Origin: Ferruginibacter paludis
GTDB lineage: Bacteria; Bacteroidota; Bacteroidia; Chitinophagales; Chitinophagaceae
Assembly: GCF_030409685.1 (NCBI RefSeq)
Contig: NZ_JAUFQJ010000024.1
Coordinates: 558,001 to 622,000, forward strand
Length of the DNA: 64,000 nucleotides
Reading direction: 5' to 3'
A program made the translations under genes and the position numbers. Below the pieces are notes generated by a model that was not told the origin of the DNA, ran no database searches, and saw only the letters and a list, made by a program, of their open reading frames with translations. Below, piece by piece: positions 34,972-44,422 of this stretch (positions within the stretch are counted from its first letter, which is position 1; each line of letters starts with the position of its first letter).

Positions 34972-35979
34972 ATGAAATTAGTTACTTATTTAAAAGACGG
35001 CCAGGATCATTTGGCAATGTGTATAGAGAATGTACTATACGACATGGATTCGATACATCCCGAATTGCCAACCAGTATAGCGATGTTTTTAAATTATTGG
35101 GATGATTATTTTCCCATAGCACAAAATGCCCTGGAACGTATTAAAAGCGGCTTAAAAAGCAATGTGTATACCACCGCGATGGAAGATGCGACCATCCTGG
35201 CGCCGGTGCCCTACCCTACCAGCTGTCGCGATGCATATGCTTTTCGCCAGCATGTTGAGGCGGCGCGGCGAAACAGGGGCCTGGAAATGATCCCTGAGTT
35301 TGACCAGTTCCCGGTTTTTTATTTTACTAATCACAGCTGCATACAAGGCCCCGGAGACGTGGTATGTATGCCGGATCATTTAAAACAACTTGATTTTGAA
35401 CTGGAGGCGGCAATTGTAATTTGCAAAGCTGGTAAAAATATAGCAGCAGCGGAAGCCGATGAATATGTCGGCGGATTAATGATAATGAATGACATCAGTG
35501 CCAGGACACTGCAAATGGAAGAAATGCGTTTAAACCTCGGACCCGCCAAAGGAAAAGACTTTGCAACCGTAACCGGCCCCATGCTGGTTACGCTGGATGA
35601 ATTGGAAACATTTGAAGTGGCGTGCCCCGAAAACCACACAGGCAAGTCATGGAACCTGGATATGACCTGTTCAGTGAACGGAGTGCGCATTAGTAAAGGC
35701 AATTTAAAAGATATGGCGTGGACATTTGCAGAAATAATTGAACGCTGCAGTTATGGTGTGCAGCTATTTGCAGGAGATATCATTGGTAGCGGAACAGTTG
35801 GCACGGGCTGTTTTTTAGAATTAAATGGCACCGGAAAATTAAGTGATCCTAACTATGAACAACAGTGGCTAAAAGAAGGTGATGTGGTGGAAATGGAAAT
35901 TGAAGGTCTTGGTAAACTGACCAATACAATTGTAAAGGATGAAAGTGATTTCTCTATATTGGATCTCAAGAAATTATGA
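34972..35979 (+). CDS. Fumarylacetoacetate hydrolase family protein
   Basis: This 335-residue cytosolic enzyme has the FAH fold. The N-terminal half is a short SH3-like region, and the C-terminal half is the metal-binding catalytic domain with QLDFELEAAIVI, YVGGLMIMNDISARTLQ, KGKDFATVTGPMLV and IIGSGTVGTGCFLEL. Members hydrolyse C-C bonds of acylpyruvates, including fumarylacetoacetate in tyrosine breakdown. The Bacteroidota tyrosine-pathway enzyme has a similar length, but no other pathway gene is present here. It overlaps the flavin reductase gene by four bases (ATGA), indicating translational coupling. Confidence 0.9.
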   Translation: MKLVTYLKDGQDHLAMCIENVLYDMDSIHPELPTSIAMFLNYWDDYFPIAQNALERIKSGLKSNVYTTAMEDATILAPVPYPTSCRDAYAFRQHVEAARRNRGLEMIPEFDQFPVFYFTNHSCIQGPGDVVCMPDHLKQLDFELEAAIVICKAGKNIAAAEADEYVGGLMIMNDISARTLQMEEMRLNLGPAKGKDFATVTGPMLVTLDELETFEVACPENHTGKSWNLDMTCSVNGVRISKGNLKDMAWTFAEIIERCSYGVQLFAGDIIGSGTVGTGCFLELNGTGKLSDPNYEQQWLKEGDVVEMEIEGLGKLTNTIVKDESDFSILDLKKL

Positions 35980-36860
35980 AAACAGTATACCTGAAAGATA
36001 GCAGTATGGCTGAAGTGCAGCATTACCTGCAAACTGCAGTTGCTCCCAGGCCTATTTGCTTTGCTTCTACTATCGACAAATCAGGTAACGTTAATTTAAG
36101 CCCTTTTAGTTTTTTTAATTTATTCTCCTATAACCCACCTGTTGTAGTTTTTTCACCGGTACGGAGAGGAAGAAATAATACCACCAAACATACATTGGAA
36201 AACATAATGGAAGTGCCTGAAGTGGTGATCAATATTGTGACCTATGACATGGTGCAACAAATGTCATTAGCCAGTTGCGAATTTGCAAAAGGTGTTAATG
36301 AATTTGAGAAGGCAGGTTTTACAATGGAAACCGCAACGAAGGTTAAACCGCCGATGGTTAAACAAAGTAAAATCAAATTAGAGTGTACTGTTACTGAAAT
36401 AAAACCATTAGGTGATCAAGGTGGCGCAGGAAATTTAATTATTGCACAAGTACAGATAATACATATCGCAGATGATATTTTAACCGGTGATGGAAAAATA
36501 GATCAGACAAAATTACAACTGGTGGCGAGACTTGGAGGCGACTGGTATTGTAAAGTTGATGAAAGCAATTTGTTTACAGTAGAAAAGCCCAACACCAAGC
36601 TGGGCATTGGTATAGATGCATTGCCGGATTCAATAAAAAACAGTGATATACTCACAGGAAACCATTTAGGGCAATTAGCAAATGTAAGCCTGCAGCCCCT
36701 GGTTGATCCGGCTTTTTATGATGACACGCTTAAAAACATTATTCAATATTACTCTATCAATCCCGATGAGATGGAAAAAGAACTGCATATTTATGCCGCC
36801 CGCTTATTGAATGAAGGTAAGGTTGACGAGGCATGGCAGGTGTTGCTGGCCTTAAATTAA
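35976..36860 (+). CDS. Flavin reductase-like FMN-binding protein
   Basis: This 294-residue protein has the flavin-reductase split-barrel: APRPICFASTIDKSGNVNLSPFSFF near the N-terminus (FMN phosphate site) and LASCEFAKGVNEFEKAGF in the middle. The C-terminal 80 residues are extra relative to small flavin reductases. It is coupled to the FAA hydrolase gene, so the pair may act in one aromatic or dicarbonyl breakdown route. In several Bacteroidota a flavin reductase gene sits near homogentisate-pathway genes. The actual substrate is not known. Confidence 0.88.
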   Translation: MKTVYLKDSSMAEVQHYLQTAVAPRPICFASTIDKSGNVNLSPFSFFNLFSYNPPVVVFSPVRRGRNNTTKHTLENIMEVPEVVINIVTYDMVQQMSLASCEFAKGVNEFEKAGFTMETATKVKPPMVKQSKIKLECTVTEIKPLGDQGGAGNLIIAQVQIIHIADDILTGDGKIDQTKLQLVARLGGDWYCKVDESNLFTVEKPNTKLGIGIDALPDSIKNSDILTGNHLGQLANVSLQPLVDPAFYDDTLKNIIQYYSINPDEMEKELHIYAARLLNEGKVDEAWQVLLALN

Positions 36861-36867
36861 TTTTTTG

Positions 36868-36875
36868 TAAATTTG
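36868..36875 (+). promoter_or_regulatory. Possible -7 element for the Uma2-like gene
   Basis: TAAATTTG lies six bases before ATG 36881. It overlaps the very short gap after the flavin reductase stop. No -33 was found. Confidence 0.3.
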
Positions 36876-36880
36876 TTTCC

Positions 36881-37428
36881 ATGTCATCAGCAGTAAAAAT
36901 ATTACCTCACTATACATACGAAGACTACTGGCAGTGGGAAGGCCGTTGGGAAATCATTGAGGGTATCCCCTATGCTATGAGTCCGGCGCCGTCATTAAGG
37001 CACCAATGGGTTAGCGCGAATATGCTCTATCAACTTAAGGATGGCATCAAAAAATCTGGTTGTGACAATCGCAGGGTGTACAATTTTATTGATATAAAAG
37101 TTTCTGACGACACGGTTGTACAACCGGATGCTGCGGTAATTTGTAAGGAAGTAAACAAACCTTTTCTTGATTTTGCAGCCACCATCGTAGTCGAAATTCT
37201 TTCACCACCTACAGTGATGAAAGACCGAAACAATAAATTTTACATTTACCAGTCACAAAAATTCCTTATAACATAATTGTGGATGTTGATAAAAACGAAA
37301 TAGAAATTTATCACCTTGATGGAGAAGGTAAATACCAGTTGGATAAAATAGCATCCACCGGCAATTATACATTCAATATGGATGACGGCTGCCAGGCCGA
37401 TGTGCTGATGACAGGAATATGGGAATAA
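36881..37428 (+). pseudogene. Uma2-family (DUF820) endonuclease-like gene, frameshifted
   Basis: The N-terminal frame starts at ATG 36881 and has the Uma2 features: YTYEDYWQWEGRWEIIEG, a PAPSLRHQWVSANM helix and VQPDAAVIC (a PD-(D/E)XK-like region). It stops at 37276. Adding one A to the A-run near 37256 restores the family's continuation IPYNIIVDVDKNEIEIY, which stays open to a stop at 37428 (about 183 residues in all). The gene has therefore lost one base in a homopolymer, either a true mutation or a sequencing error. Uma2 proteins are abundant and of uncertain function. Confidence 0.8.
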
Positions 37429-37496
37429 AAATGGCTCCAATAAATTTTAATCAGTATTTAACTTTTTCAACCCATGCTATTTTTTATTTTCACTGT

Positions 37497-38537
37497 ATGA
37501 AGACACTTCTTCTTGCCTTGCTGTTTCCCTGCATCGGCCTGGCCCAGCAACAATACCCATACAAAAATCTGGTGCTGGAAGGCGGTGGTGTACGCGGATT
37601 GGCTTATGCAGGCGCATTTAAAGTACTGGAGGAAAAACATATTTTACAACAAATAGATAAAGTAGCAGGCACATCCGCCGGAGCCATTGCCGGAGTAATG
37701 ATCAGCGTTGGATACAGCGCCAAAGAGGTGGACAGCATCATGCGCTTTTTACCTGTTGAAAAATTCAACGACGGTAAAGGCGGCATCGTTGGTAAATACC
37801 GCAGGGTAAGAAACAAATACGGCCTGTATAAAGGACATAAATTTGAGTTGTGGGTACAACAACTGATTCAATTTAAAACAGGCAATAGTAATCTTACTTT
37901 TGCCCAGCTGCATGCACTGCATTTGCAAAATAAGCTGTATAAGGATTTTTATTGCACCGGTACCAACCTGAGCAAACAGCAGCTGGATATTTTTAGCTAT
38001 GAGCATACACCTGATATGCCCATCGCAATTGCAGTAAGAATCAGTGGCGCCATACCTATGTATTTTGAGCCCGTTATTTTGGATGACCAGTATCAAAAAG
38101 TTGACGAAGCCGATACCATTTCTTTTAAAAACTATTATGTAGATGGCGGCATGCTTGCCAATTACCCTATCAGTATTTTTGACAGCAGCGAAAACAATTT
38201 AAACCCGTTGCAATCAGATAAACTCTCTTTTAACCCGCAAACACTGGGGATTAAACTGGAGCGTCCTGCACAAATTGATTCACTCAAAAGAAACAGTAGT
38301 GGTATTCCTCCATATAAGATTCGCTCCTTCAAAGAATACATTCATGCGTTTAATAACCTTATTATAGAAACGTTGAACCAAAAGTACCCCGAAAGGGAAA
38401 ATGAAAAAAACAGAACGATATATGTGAGTTACGGATCGCTCAGCGCAAGAATCCGCAAAATGAAACCGGCAGAAAAGGAAATGCTTTTCAATAACGGTAT
38501 GCAGGCAACGGTTGATTTTTTAGAGGCGCACAATTGA
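37497..38537 (+). CDS. Exported patatin-like phospholipase
   Basis: From ATG 37497 this is a 346-residue protein with a signal peptide ending near GLAQQ (about residue 18). The patatin oxyanion loop LEGGGVRG, nucleophile S60 in GTSAGA and catalytic D216 in VDGGMLANYP are all present, so the Ser-Asp dyad is intact. It should act as a periplasmic or outer-membrane lipid acyl hydrolase. A decayed copy of its last 55 codons or so occurs at 45690-45875. It is convergent with the helix-turn-helix regulator gene. Confidence 0.92.
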   Translation: MKTLLLALLFPCIGLAQQQYPYKNLVLEGGGVRGLAYAGAFKVLEEKHILQQIDKVAGTSAGAIAGVMISVGYSAKEVDSIMRFLPVEKFNDGKGGIVGKYRRVRNKYGLYKGHKFELWVQQLIQFKTGNSNLTFAQLHALHLQNKLYKDFYCTGTNLSKQQLDIFSYEHTPDMPIAIAVRISGAIPMYFEPVILDDQYQKVDEADTISFKNYYVDGGMLANYPISIFDSSENNLNPLQSDKLSFNPQTLGIKLERPAQIDSLKRNSSGIPPYKIRSFKEYIHAFNNLIIETLNQKYPERENEKNRTIYVSYGSLSARIRKMKPAEKEMLFNNGMQATVDFLEAHN

Positions 38538-38566
38538 TTAAAACAAACTCGTAATTTTCGTATTTT

Positions 38567-39562
38567 TTATTGAAGATTTTTTTTACACTCATAGATTTTT
38601 CCCCGAAGCGTGTTGAAAAACATGCTGCGTTCTTTCTCACCTATCACACTGATATGGGAAGATTTCCTGATAATATTGTGTATATTTTTAAAGGTATAAT
38701 CGCAAAAGTTTTTATCCTGTGTACCAATAAAATTAAGGCCATTATGGTTTAGAAAAGTAATCTGCCTTTCCCCGGCTTTTACAAAAATGGTATTGTCGCC
38801 AATCAGGCATTCGTTGATGTAGACATCATAAGGTGCACTGACAGACGAAACGGATTGATTATACAAAAACTTCTTTCCGGTTTCCGCCTGCAGCTCTATG
38901 TGGTTTAGCAATTCTTCCAATTGTAAATATACCTTTAGCAGTATGTGCTTGCTGGCAAAAATATTCGACTGCCGGTACCACTCAATCTGCCTGATAGTAA
39001 CATGCACACTTTCTTCGTTCCATATTTCCGTTGAGGGAATTTCTATATAGTGTTCAATAATTTTTTTCGCTGTTTCCAAAATATCTATGCTGGATTCTTC
39101 TCCTGTAAACTGCTGTTTCGCCAGTTCAGGATAACCAATCAATGTGCGTTTCCAGAAGAAAAATTTAAACGCACTCAATTCAGGAAATTGCATATAGTGA
39201 AAAACCGGAACGTCTTTATTATAGTAAAAAATATGAGGCTGCTCCATCTTTTTAAACAATTCCAGGTTGTTGCATATATCCTGCAGGTATTGATAAAGGC
39301 CAAAATTATTATCAAATTTATTACCCGAAAAAATAACGGTATTCGATTGTATCTGCAATAGCTGATCAAGAGAAATCTGGTATTTATTGCACAACATCTG
39401 TACTTCATCCAGCCCGATTGGTTTCTCTCCCCTTATGCGCCTGTAGGCACTGTCATTGCTGATGTTTAATAATTCTGCAACCTCATCTACAAAAGATAAA
39501 TGCAGTGGTAATTTGGATTTAATGTGATTAAAGAATAATTGCTGAGTTTGATTGGCGTCCAT
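38567..39562 (-). CDS. Helix-turn-helix transcriptional regulator (BetR-like N-terminus)
   Basis: This 331-residue cytosolic protein has an N-terminal HTH (about residues 18-65: EVAELLNISNDSAYRRIRGEK, then DEVQMLCNKYQISLDQL). A long C-terminal region without a recognised ligand-binding domain follows. Proteins of this layout are frequent in Bacteroidota and uncharacterised. It is transcribed divergently from the run of exported-protein genes that begins at 39803, so it is a candidate regulator for them. That is inferred from position only. Confidence 0.85.
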   Translation of the reverse strand: MDANQTQQLFFNHIKSKLPLHLSFVDEVAELLNISNDSAYRRIRGEKPIGLDEVQMLCNKYQISLDQLLQIQSNTVIFSGNKFDNNFGLYQYLQDICNNLELFKKMEQPHIFYYNKDVPVFHYMQFPELSAFKFFFWKRTLIGYPELAKQQFTGEESSIDILETAKKIIEHYIEIPSTEIWNEESVHVTIRQIEWYRQSNIFASKHILLKVYLQLEELLNHIELQAETGKKFLYNQSVSSVSAPYDVYINECLIGDNTIFVKAGERQITFLNHNGLNFIGTQDKNFCDYTFKNIHNIIRKSSHISVIGEKERSMFFNTLRGKIYECKKNLQ

Positions 39563-39802
39563 GTAACGTTTTTAAAAAGTTTAGGAATTAATGCAACCGG
39601 GAGCCTTTGTTATTTGCAAAAAATACTAACCAGATATTTGGCATTTTAAATATAGTGAATTTTGCAGCCACCTGCTACTATCCTTTTGCAGAAAATGATT
39701 ATTTACTACGGCCCGTTCATTCGTTTCATTTTGCCATTTTGAAACGGCTTTGCTCAGAATTAGTTTTACAATATCAACTCATCTTTACCTAAACCAGTTG
39801 CC

Positions 39803-40405
39803 ATGAAAAAATTATTACTCATGAGTTTCTTATTTTCTGCAGCAACAGCCGTTGCTCAAACAAACAGCGTTACTCCCAACAAAAACAAAACCGCCAGCGT
39901 CGCCACTGTTCATCTTCTGGATGGCAGAATCATAAAAGGCTGGTTTTACCAAATGGACAATGACCATGTGTATCTGTTAAATGCCGGAATTAAGAACCCG
40001 AAGCACATGAACATGAATAGTGGAGATGCGTATAATGAAAGCATTCGCATTGATGCGCAGCAAATAAATATAATAGCCTTTAAGAAAAAGAATGGCGGAC
40101 TAAAGAGTGCGCTGATTGGCCTTGGAGCAGGAGTTGTTACCGGCGCTATTATCGGATTAGCCAGTGGCAATGATCCGGTAACTCCATACACCAATACATT
40201 TGACGACCTTTTTATTGGGATAAACAATGCGTTTACAATGACAGCAGGACAAAAGGCCGTTGCCGCAGGATTGCTTGGTGGACTTACAGGCGCTTTAACC
40301 GGGGCAATACTTGGGGCTTTGATAAAGAAGAAATTTTTTATAGGTGGAAAAAAGGAAGTTTATCATGATCAACACAGTAAACTGATGCAACGGCTGGTTT
40401 TGTAA
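39803..40405 (+). CDS. Exported glycine-zipper protein
   Basis: This 200-residue protein has a signal peptide ending near AVAQ (about residue 19). A small beta-rich domain follows (VHLLDGRIIKGWFY through RIDAQQINIIAFKKKNG). Two glycine-rich hydrophobic segments (about 97-115 and 150-175) have the GxxxG pattern of glycine zippers, separated by a polar loop. The short domain followed by a Lys-rich step and a membrane segment resembles the N-terminal part of the two lipoproteins at 42699 and 46032. The function is unknown. Confidence 0.75.
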   Translation: MKKLLLMSFLFSAATAVAQTNSVTPNKNKTASVATVHLLDGRIIKGWFYQMDNDHVYLLNAGIKNPKHMNMNSGDAYNESIRIDAQQINIIAFKKKNGGLKSALIGLGAGVVTGAIIGLASGNDPVTPYTNTFDDLFIGINNAFTMTAGQKAVAAGLLGGLTGALTGAILGALIKKKFFIGGKKEVYHDQHSKLMQRLVL

Positions 40406-40609
40406 TGAAAGTAATTTGCATTATCTGAAACTATTATACAGCTTGCTATTGTATTTAAAAAAAACAGGTTGTACTTTAACGTCCAATCTCCCTGATTTCT
40501 GCAGCGTCTTCTACTCCCTGATTTACTTTGTAATTGTATATCCAATCCCTCTGTGATTTTATCTTTCCTGCCCGCAAAATATTATATCATTTACCGGCAA
40601 ATATTTTTT

Positions 40610-41206
40610 ATGGAAAAGAAATTATGCTGTACCGCCTTCCTGTTCCTTGCAATTAATTTATTCGGTCAATCTCCGGGTAAAGTAAAATTTGGAATAAAAT
40701 TAGGAACCGCTGTAGCAAAAAGCAGAGTTGAATACAACGATGACAACACTTCCACTTTCAAATACCGGGCAAAGACAGGACTGATTGCCGGAGGGTATAT
40801 TGATATCGCAATTAATAAGACGGTCAGTTTTCAACCTGCGATATTGTACGTGCGTAAAGGAGTAAAAGAAATTATGCAATCAAGCCAGTATTTCTATGGA
40901 ACAAAAATGGCTTTTAATTACATGGAACTTCCGTTGAATATACTTTACGCATCCTATGTAAAAACAGGAAATTATTTTATTGGTGGGGGCCTGTCGCCTG
41001 CTATAAAGCTCAGCGATTATTTATATGGAGATGAATTAAAAAGTTTTGACCTGGGGATAGATGTGCTGGTCGGTTATAAATCCCAAATGGGTTTTTCAAT
41101 TAACCTCGGTTACACATATGGGATGCTAAACGTAAGTGATTTTAAAAACTACATAAAAAAAATACAGAATAAATATTTCAGTATTGCCCTTGGATATGAA
41201 TTTTGA
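40610..41206 (+). CDS. Outer-membrane beta-barrel protein (PorT-like, OMP_b-brl_2)
   Basis: From ATG 40610 this is a 198-residue protein with a signal peptide ending near LFGQ (about residue 19). Alternating strands end in an aromatic C-terminus (ALGYEF) as in small outer-membrane barrels, probably eight-stranded. KVKFGIKLGTAVAKS and MAFNYMELPLNILY are typical of the OMP_b-brl_2 group. The upstream start at 40553 would add a non-signal leader. Confidence 0.85.
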   Translation: MEKKLCCTAFLFLAINLFGQSPGKVKFGIKLGTAVAKSRVEYNDDNTSTFKYRAKTGLIAGGYIDIAINKTVSFQPAILYVRKGVKEIMQSSQYFYGTKMAFNYMELPLNILYASYVKTGNYFIGGGLSPAIKLSDYLYGDELKSFDLGIDVLVGYKSQMGFSINLGYTYGMLNVSDFKNYIKKIQNKYFSIALGYEF

Positions 41207-41408
41207 AGCAGCGCAATCTACTGGAAATATTTAAAGTTGTACATCAGTAAAAAAATCGTCTATCCGGGTTAAAACCCGAATTTCAATACTTAGAGTCAAC
41301 AAATTTCAGTGACTTCCAGCACTTGAATTATTCTGCAAAATCATCGCTGAAGGCGGTTACAATAAACCATCCAAATAAATCAATCACTAATTTAAAACGA
41401 AGGTAATT

Positions 41409-42572
41409 ATGAAAAAGTTTCTGTCAAAAACAACACCGCCTGTCACCTGCAGGCAAATCCTTTTACTCCTAACTGTTATTACAGTTAGCATTACCGGCTG
41501 TAAAAAAGAAACAGAATCTGGCGGTAGTGACAAGCAACTTACCGCATCCGAAAAATCCGCTAACGGACTGCCACATGTTGTGGTAAAGTCCGGCGCTTCT
41601 ATACAGGCGGCAATTGATGTAGCCGGCGCAGGTACTATCATCTTTATTCAACCGGGCACTTACAATGAATCCATTCACGTAGATAAAGCCGGTATTCAAC
41701 TCGTCGGTATGATTGAGGGCAATAAAGCAATCATAATACAAAATCCCGGCGACGAAGAAAATGGTATTGAAGTTACTTCAACCGCAGCCGGCTTTGTTTT
41801 AAAAAATGTAACCGTACAAAATTTTGAAGAAAACGGCGTGCTGTTAACCGGTGTGGATCATTTTGTTTTAGACCATGTTAAAGCCATCAACAATAAAGAA
41901 TATGGCTTATTCCCTGTGTTTTGTCACAATGGTTCTATTACTTATTGTTCAGCCACTGGCAGTTCGGATACTGGTATTTATGTCGGTCAGTCTACAGATA
42001 TCAACGTGGAAAATAATACAGCTTTTGCAAACGTCAGCGGTTTCGAAATTGAAAACTGTACCAATGTTACAGCCTCCTTCAATGAAGCTTATGATAACAC
42101 AGGCGGCTTGCTGGTCTTTTTATTGCCAGGCCTTACAATTAAAACAACGGCCAATATAACTGTAACAAAAAATTATATTCATGATAATAACCGGCCAAAT
42201 TTTTCCACCGCGGAAGGAGGATTTGAATTTTTTGTGCCCACTGGTTCCGGCATACTCGTTGTTGGCGCCGATAATACCGCCATACAAAAAAACAGAATCA
42301 GCCATAATAATTTTGTTGGAGTTGCAACCGTTAGTACCTTAATTATCGGCAGCCTTTCTGGTCTGCCACCGGAAGCATTTGCCGACATTGAACCAAACCC
42401 TGACAGAGTAAGGATTATTGGAAATATGCTTACTCAAAATGGTTCGGTTGCTCCTGCAGGATTGCCCTTACCTCCTGCTGATTTTTTGTGGGATGGGTCA
42501 GGCACAAATAACTGCTGGAAGGATAATGTCTATTCTAGCTCTTTTCCGGCAGCATTGCCCACATGTAATTAA
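41409..42572 (+). CDS. Parallel beta-helix lipoprotein
   Basis: This 387-residue protein has a lipoprotein signal with C31 in SITGC. The mature part opens with a Pel9A/NosD-like start (VVVKSGASIQAAIDVAGAGT). Repeating right-handed beta-helix coils follow, rich in Asn and Thr (VTVQNFEENGVLL, ATGSSDTGIYVGQ, NVENNTAFANVSG), to about residue 320. It resembles the parallel beta-helix repeat family TIGR03805. It is likely anchored on the outer membrane and may bind or process polysaccharide, but I see no clear catalytic residues. Confidence 0.85.
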   Translation: MKKFLSKTTPPVTCRQILLLLTVITVSITGCKKETESGGSDKQLTASEKSANGLPHVVVKSGASIQAAIDVAGAGTIIFIQPGTYNESIHVDKAGIQLVGMIEGNKAIIIQNPGDEENGIEVTSTAAGFVLKNVTVQNFEENGVLLTGVDHFVLDHVKAINNKEYGLFPVFCHNGSITYCSATGSSDTGIYVGQSTDINVENNTAFANVSGFEIENCTNVTASFNEAYDNTGGLLVFLLPGLTIKTTANITVTKNYIHDNNRPNFSTAEGGFEFFVPTGSGILVVGADNTAIQKNRISHNNFVGVATVSTLIIGSLSGLPPEAFADIEPNPDRVRIIGNMLTQNGSVAPAGLPLPPADFLWDGSGTNNCWKDNVYSSSFPAALPTCN

Positions 42573-42604
42573 CATGGTGGTAGTATACGCGGCATTCAGG
42601 AAAG

Positions 42605-42633
42605 TCCCCGGCAATTTAAACCTTGCCCGGGGC
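42605..42633 (+). terminator. Hairpin after the beta-helix gene, possible terminator
   Basis: CCCCGGCAA and TTGCCCGGGG pair with one bulged base, followed by CACATTTT. The T-tract is weak, so this may be a processing or attenuating structure rather than a full terminator. Confidence 0.45.
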
Positions 42634-42698
42634 ACATTTTAGCTCGCAGGAATAGCCTTGCCTTTTTTATTATTCAATCATCTTTAAATAATATCAGC

Positions 42699-44369
42699 AT
42701 GTTTACTCAACTAAAATTAACCCGATGCTTAGTACTTTCTATTACAACAATACTGTTGTTTACAGGCTGTCACAGTTATTATATGGCAAGCCAGCTAAAG
42801 AGAAACAGCACCTCAACAACCGGTTCAGCAATCGACAGCCTCCGGCTTGCCGAAAGATATTTTATTCTTCGAAATGGCGGTGATGCTTATTATATGAAAA
42901 ATCCTGTGCTGAGTAGCGACCAGACAAGTATTGAATGCACGTTAGATACAGTACCGTTTTATCACCAGGTTTACCTTCAAAAAGGCACAACCGGAAATAA
43001 AAAATACAGCCAAAGTAATGTGCTGGAATCATCGGTATTAAACGAAGTTCATTTTCATATACCACCTGATAAAACAGCCCTACCAGGCCCTTATAAATTA
43101 CAGTTAGACCAGGTTCAAAAAATTGAAGTCATTGAAAAAGACCGAAAACGCACTACCAGCAGCTATGTGATTGGTGCTCTTGGATACACCCTGGGGGTAC
43201 TGGCTGTAGTAACCATCATTGTTGCTGCAACAAAAAGCTCCTGTCCGTTTGTAAGTGCTTATACCAATGGTTCGTTTTCGCTACAGGGGGAAATTTACGG
43301 CGGTGCTATTTACCCGCAAATGGCAAGGCATGATTATATGCCGCTAAAAATGCAGCCACTAAACGATGGCTCGTTACAGGTAAAAATAAGCAATGAACTA
43401 CACGAGAAACAATATACAGACATGGCGGAACTGTGGATAGTTACCCACGATAAAAACAGTAAGGTTTTAGCAGACGAAAAAGGAAATCTCTACAATGTTT
43501 CCGACCCAAAGCCAGCAACCAGTTGCCTGCTGAACAGAAAGAAAGATATGACTGCTGCATTGACAAACGCAGACGATAATTACCTGATGTATATGGATGA
43601 CAGCACTGCCTTAAATGCAACCAATGAGGCTACACTACATTTTAATAAACCTGCAGCTGCAAAAAAAGGCAAGCTCATTTTAAGTTTAAAAAATTCATAC
43701 TTCCTGGATCTCTTGTATGGTGAACTGGCAAAAGGATTTGGCAGCTACTACAGTACCTATATTATACAACAGCGAAAGAAGCCCGTAGCAGAATTATTGC
43801 AATGGACAAAAGATCAGCAAATACCATTGGAAGTTTCAGTAAAAACGATCAGTGGCTGGAAAAAAATCACTGATATTACAACCATTGGCCCATTGGCTAC
43901 CAGGCAAATTGTAGTGCCTGTTGATTTATCCGAAAACATCGAAACGTTTACAGCCATAAAACTATCAAGTGGTTTTATGTTTTGGGAAATTGATTATGCG
44001 GCTATGGACTTTACAGAGGATAATAATTTTACGGTGCAAAAATTAGCACCTTCAGAAGCTACCGATGAGCTGGACAAAAACGTGTTGCCGTACCTGGCGA
44101 AAGAAGATGCAATTTATCTTTCCCAACCCGCCATCGGCAATGTGGCTACTATTGTATACAAAGCAAGTCCGCTTACTGACGCAACTAAAAGCAGGACCTA
44201 CATTTTACATAGCAAGGGGTATTACGAACACATAAGAGATTTTAAAAATCCGCCAAATGTTGCCTTTTTAAACCAGTTTAAAAAAGCCAATGCATTTCCC
44301 ATGTTTGGTGTTAGCCTGTATAAAAAAATGGCCGCACAAAATAACCTGTCCCTAACCGCATCACATTAA
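42699..44369 (+). CDS. Large lipoprotein with a CPFVSAY/GEIYGGAIYP domain
   Basis: This 556-residue protein has a lipoprotein signal (C24 in LLFTGC). Residues 25-150 form a small domain ending LQLDQVQKIEVIEKDRKR. A membrane or glycine-rich helix follows (about 155-180), then the segment SSCPFVSAYTNGSFSLQG and GGAIYPQMARHDYMPL. The C-terminal 350 residues are beta-rich and end with SKGYYEHIRDFKNPPN. I have seen the CPFV...GGAIYPQ region in other uncharacterised Bacteroidota proteins, but no function is known to me. Its first 185 residues have a short paralogue at 46032. The radical SAM gene starts 53 bp after its stop. Confidence 0.8.
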   Translation: MFTQLKLTRCLVLSITTILLFTGCHSYYMASQLKRNSTSTTGSAIDSLRLAERYFILRNGGDAYYMKNPVLSSDQTSIECTLDTVPFYHQVYLQKGTTGNKKYSQSNVLESSVLNEVHFHIPPDKTALPGPYKLQLDQVQKIEVIEKDRKRTTSSYVIGALGYTLGVLAVVTIIVAATKSSCPFVSAYTNGSFSLQGEIYGGAIYPQMARHDYMPLKMQPLNDGSLQVKISNELHEKQYTDMAELWIVTHDKNSKVLADEKGNLYNVSDPKPATSCLLNRKKDMTAALTNADDNYLMYMDDSTALNATNEATLHFNKPAAAKKGKLILSLKNSYFLDLLYGELAKGFGSYYSTYIIQQRKKPVAELLQWTKDQQIPLEVSVKTISGWKKITDITTIGPLATRQIVVPVDLSENIETFTAIKLSSGFMFWEIDYAAMDFTEDNNFTVQKLAPSEATDELDKNVLPYLAKEDAIYLSQPAIGNVATIVYKASPLTDATKSRTYILHSKGYYEHIRDFKNPPNVAFLNQFKKANAFPMFGVSLYKKMAAQNNLSLTASH

Positions 44370-44422
44370 AAAAGAGCAATAGCATGCCTGCAAAAAAATT
44401 ACTCAGCAATTAAATTATTTAT

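Noticed and set aside
41264-41281. CGGGTT/AACCCG inverted repeat after the small beta-barrel gene
   Set aside because: The stem is six bases with no T-tract, so a terminator call is not supported.
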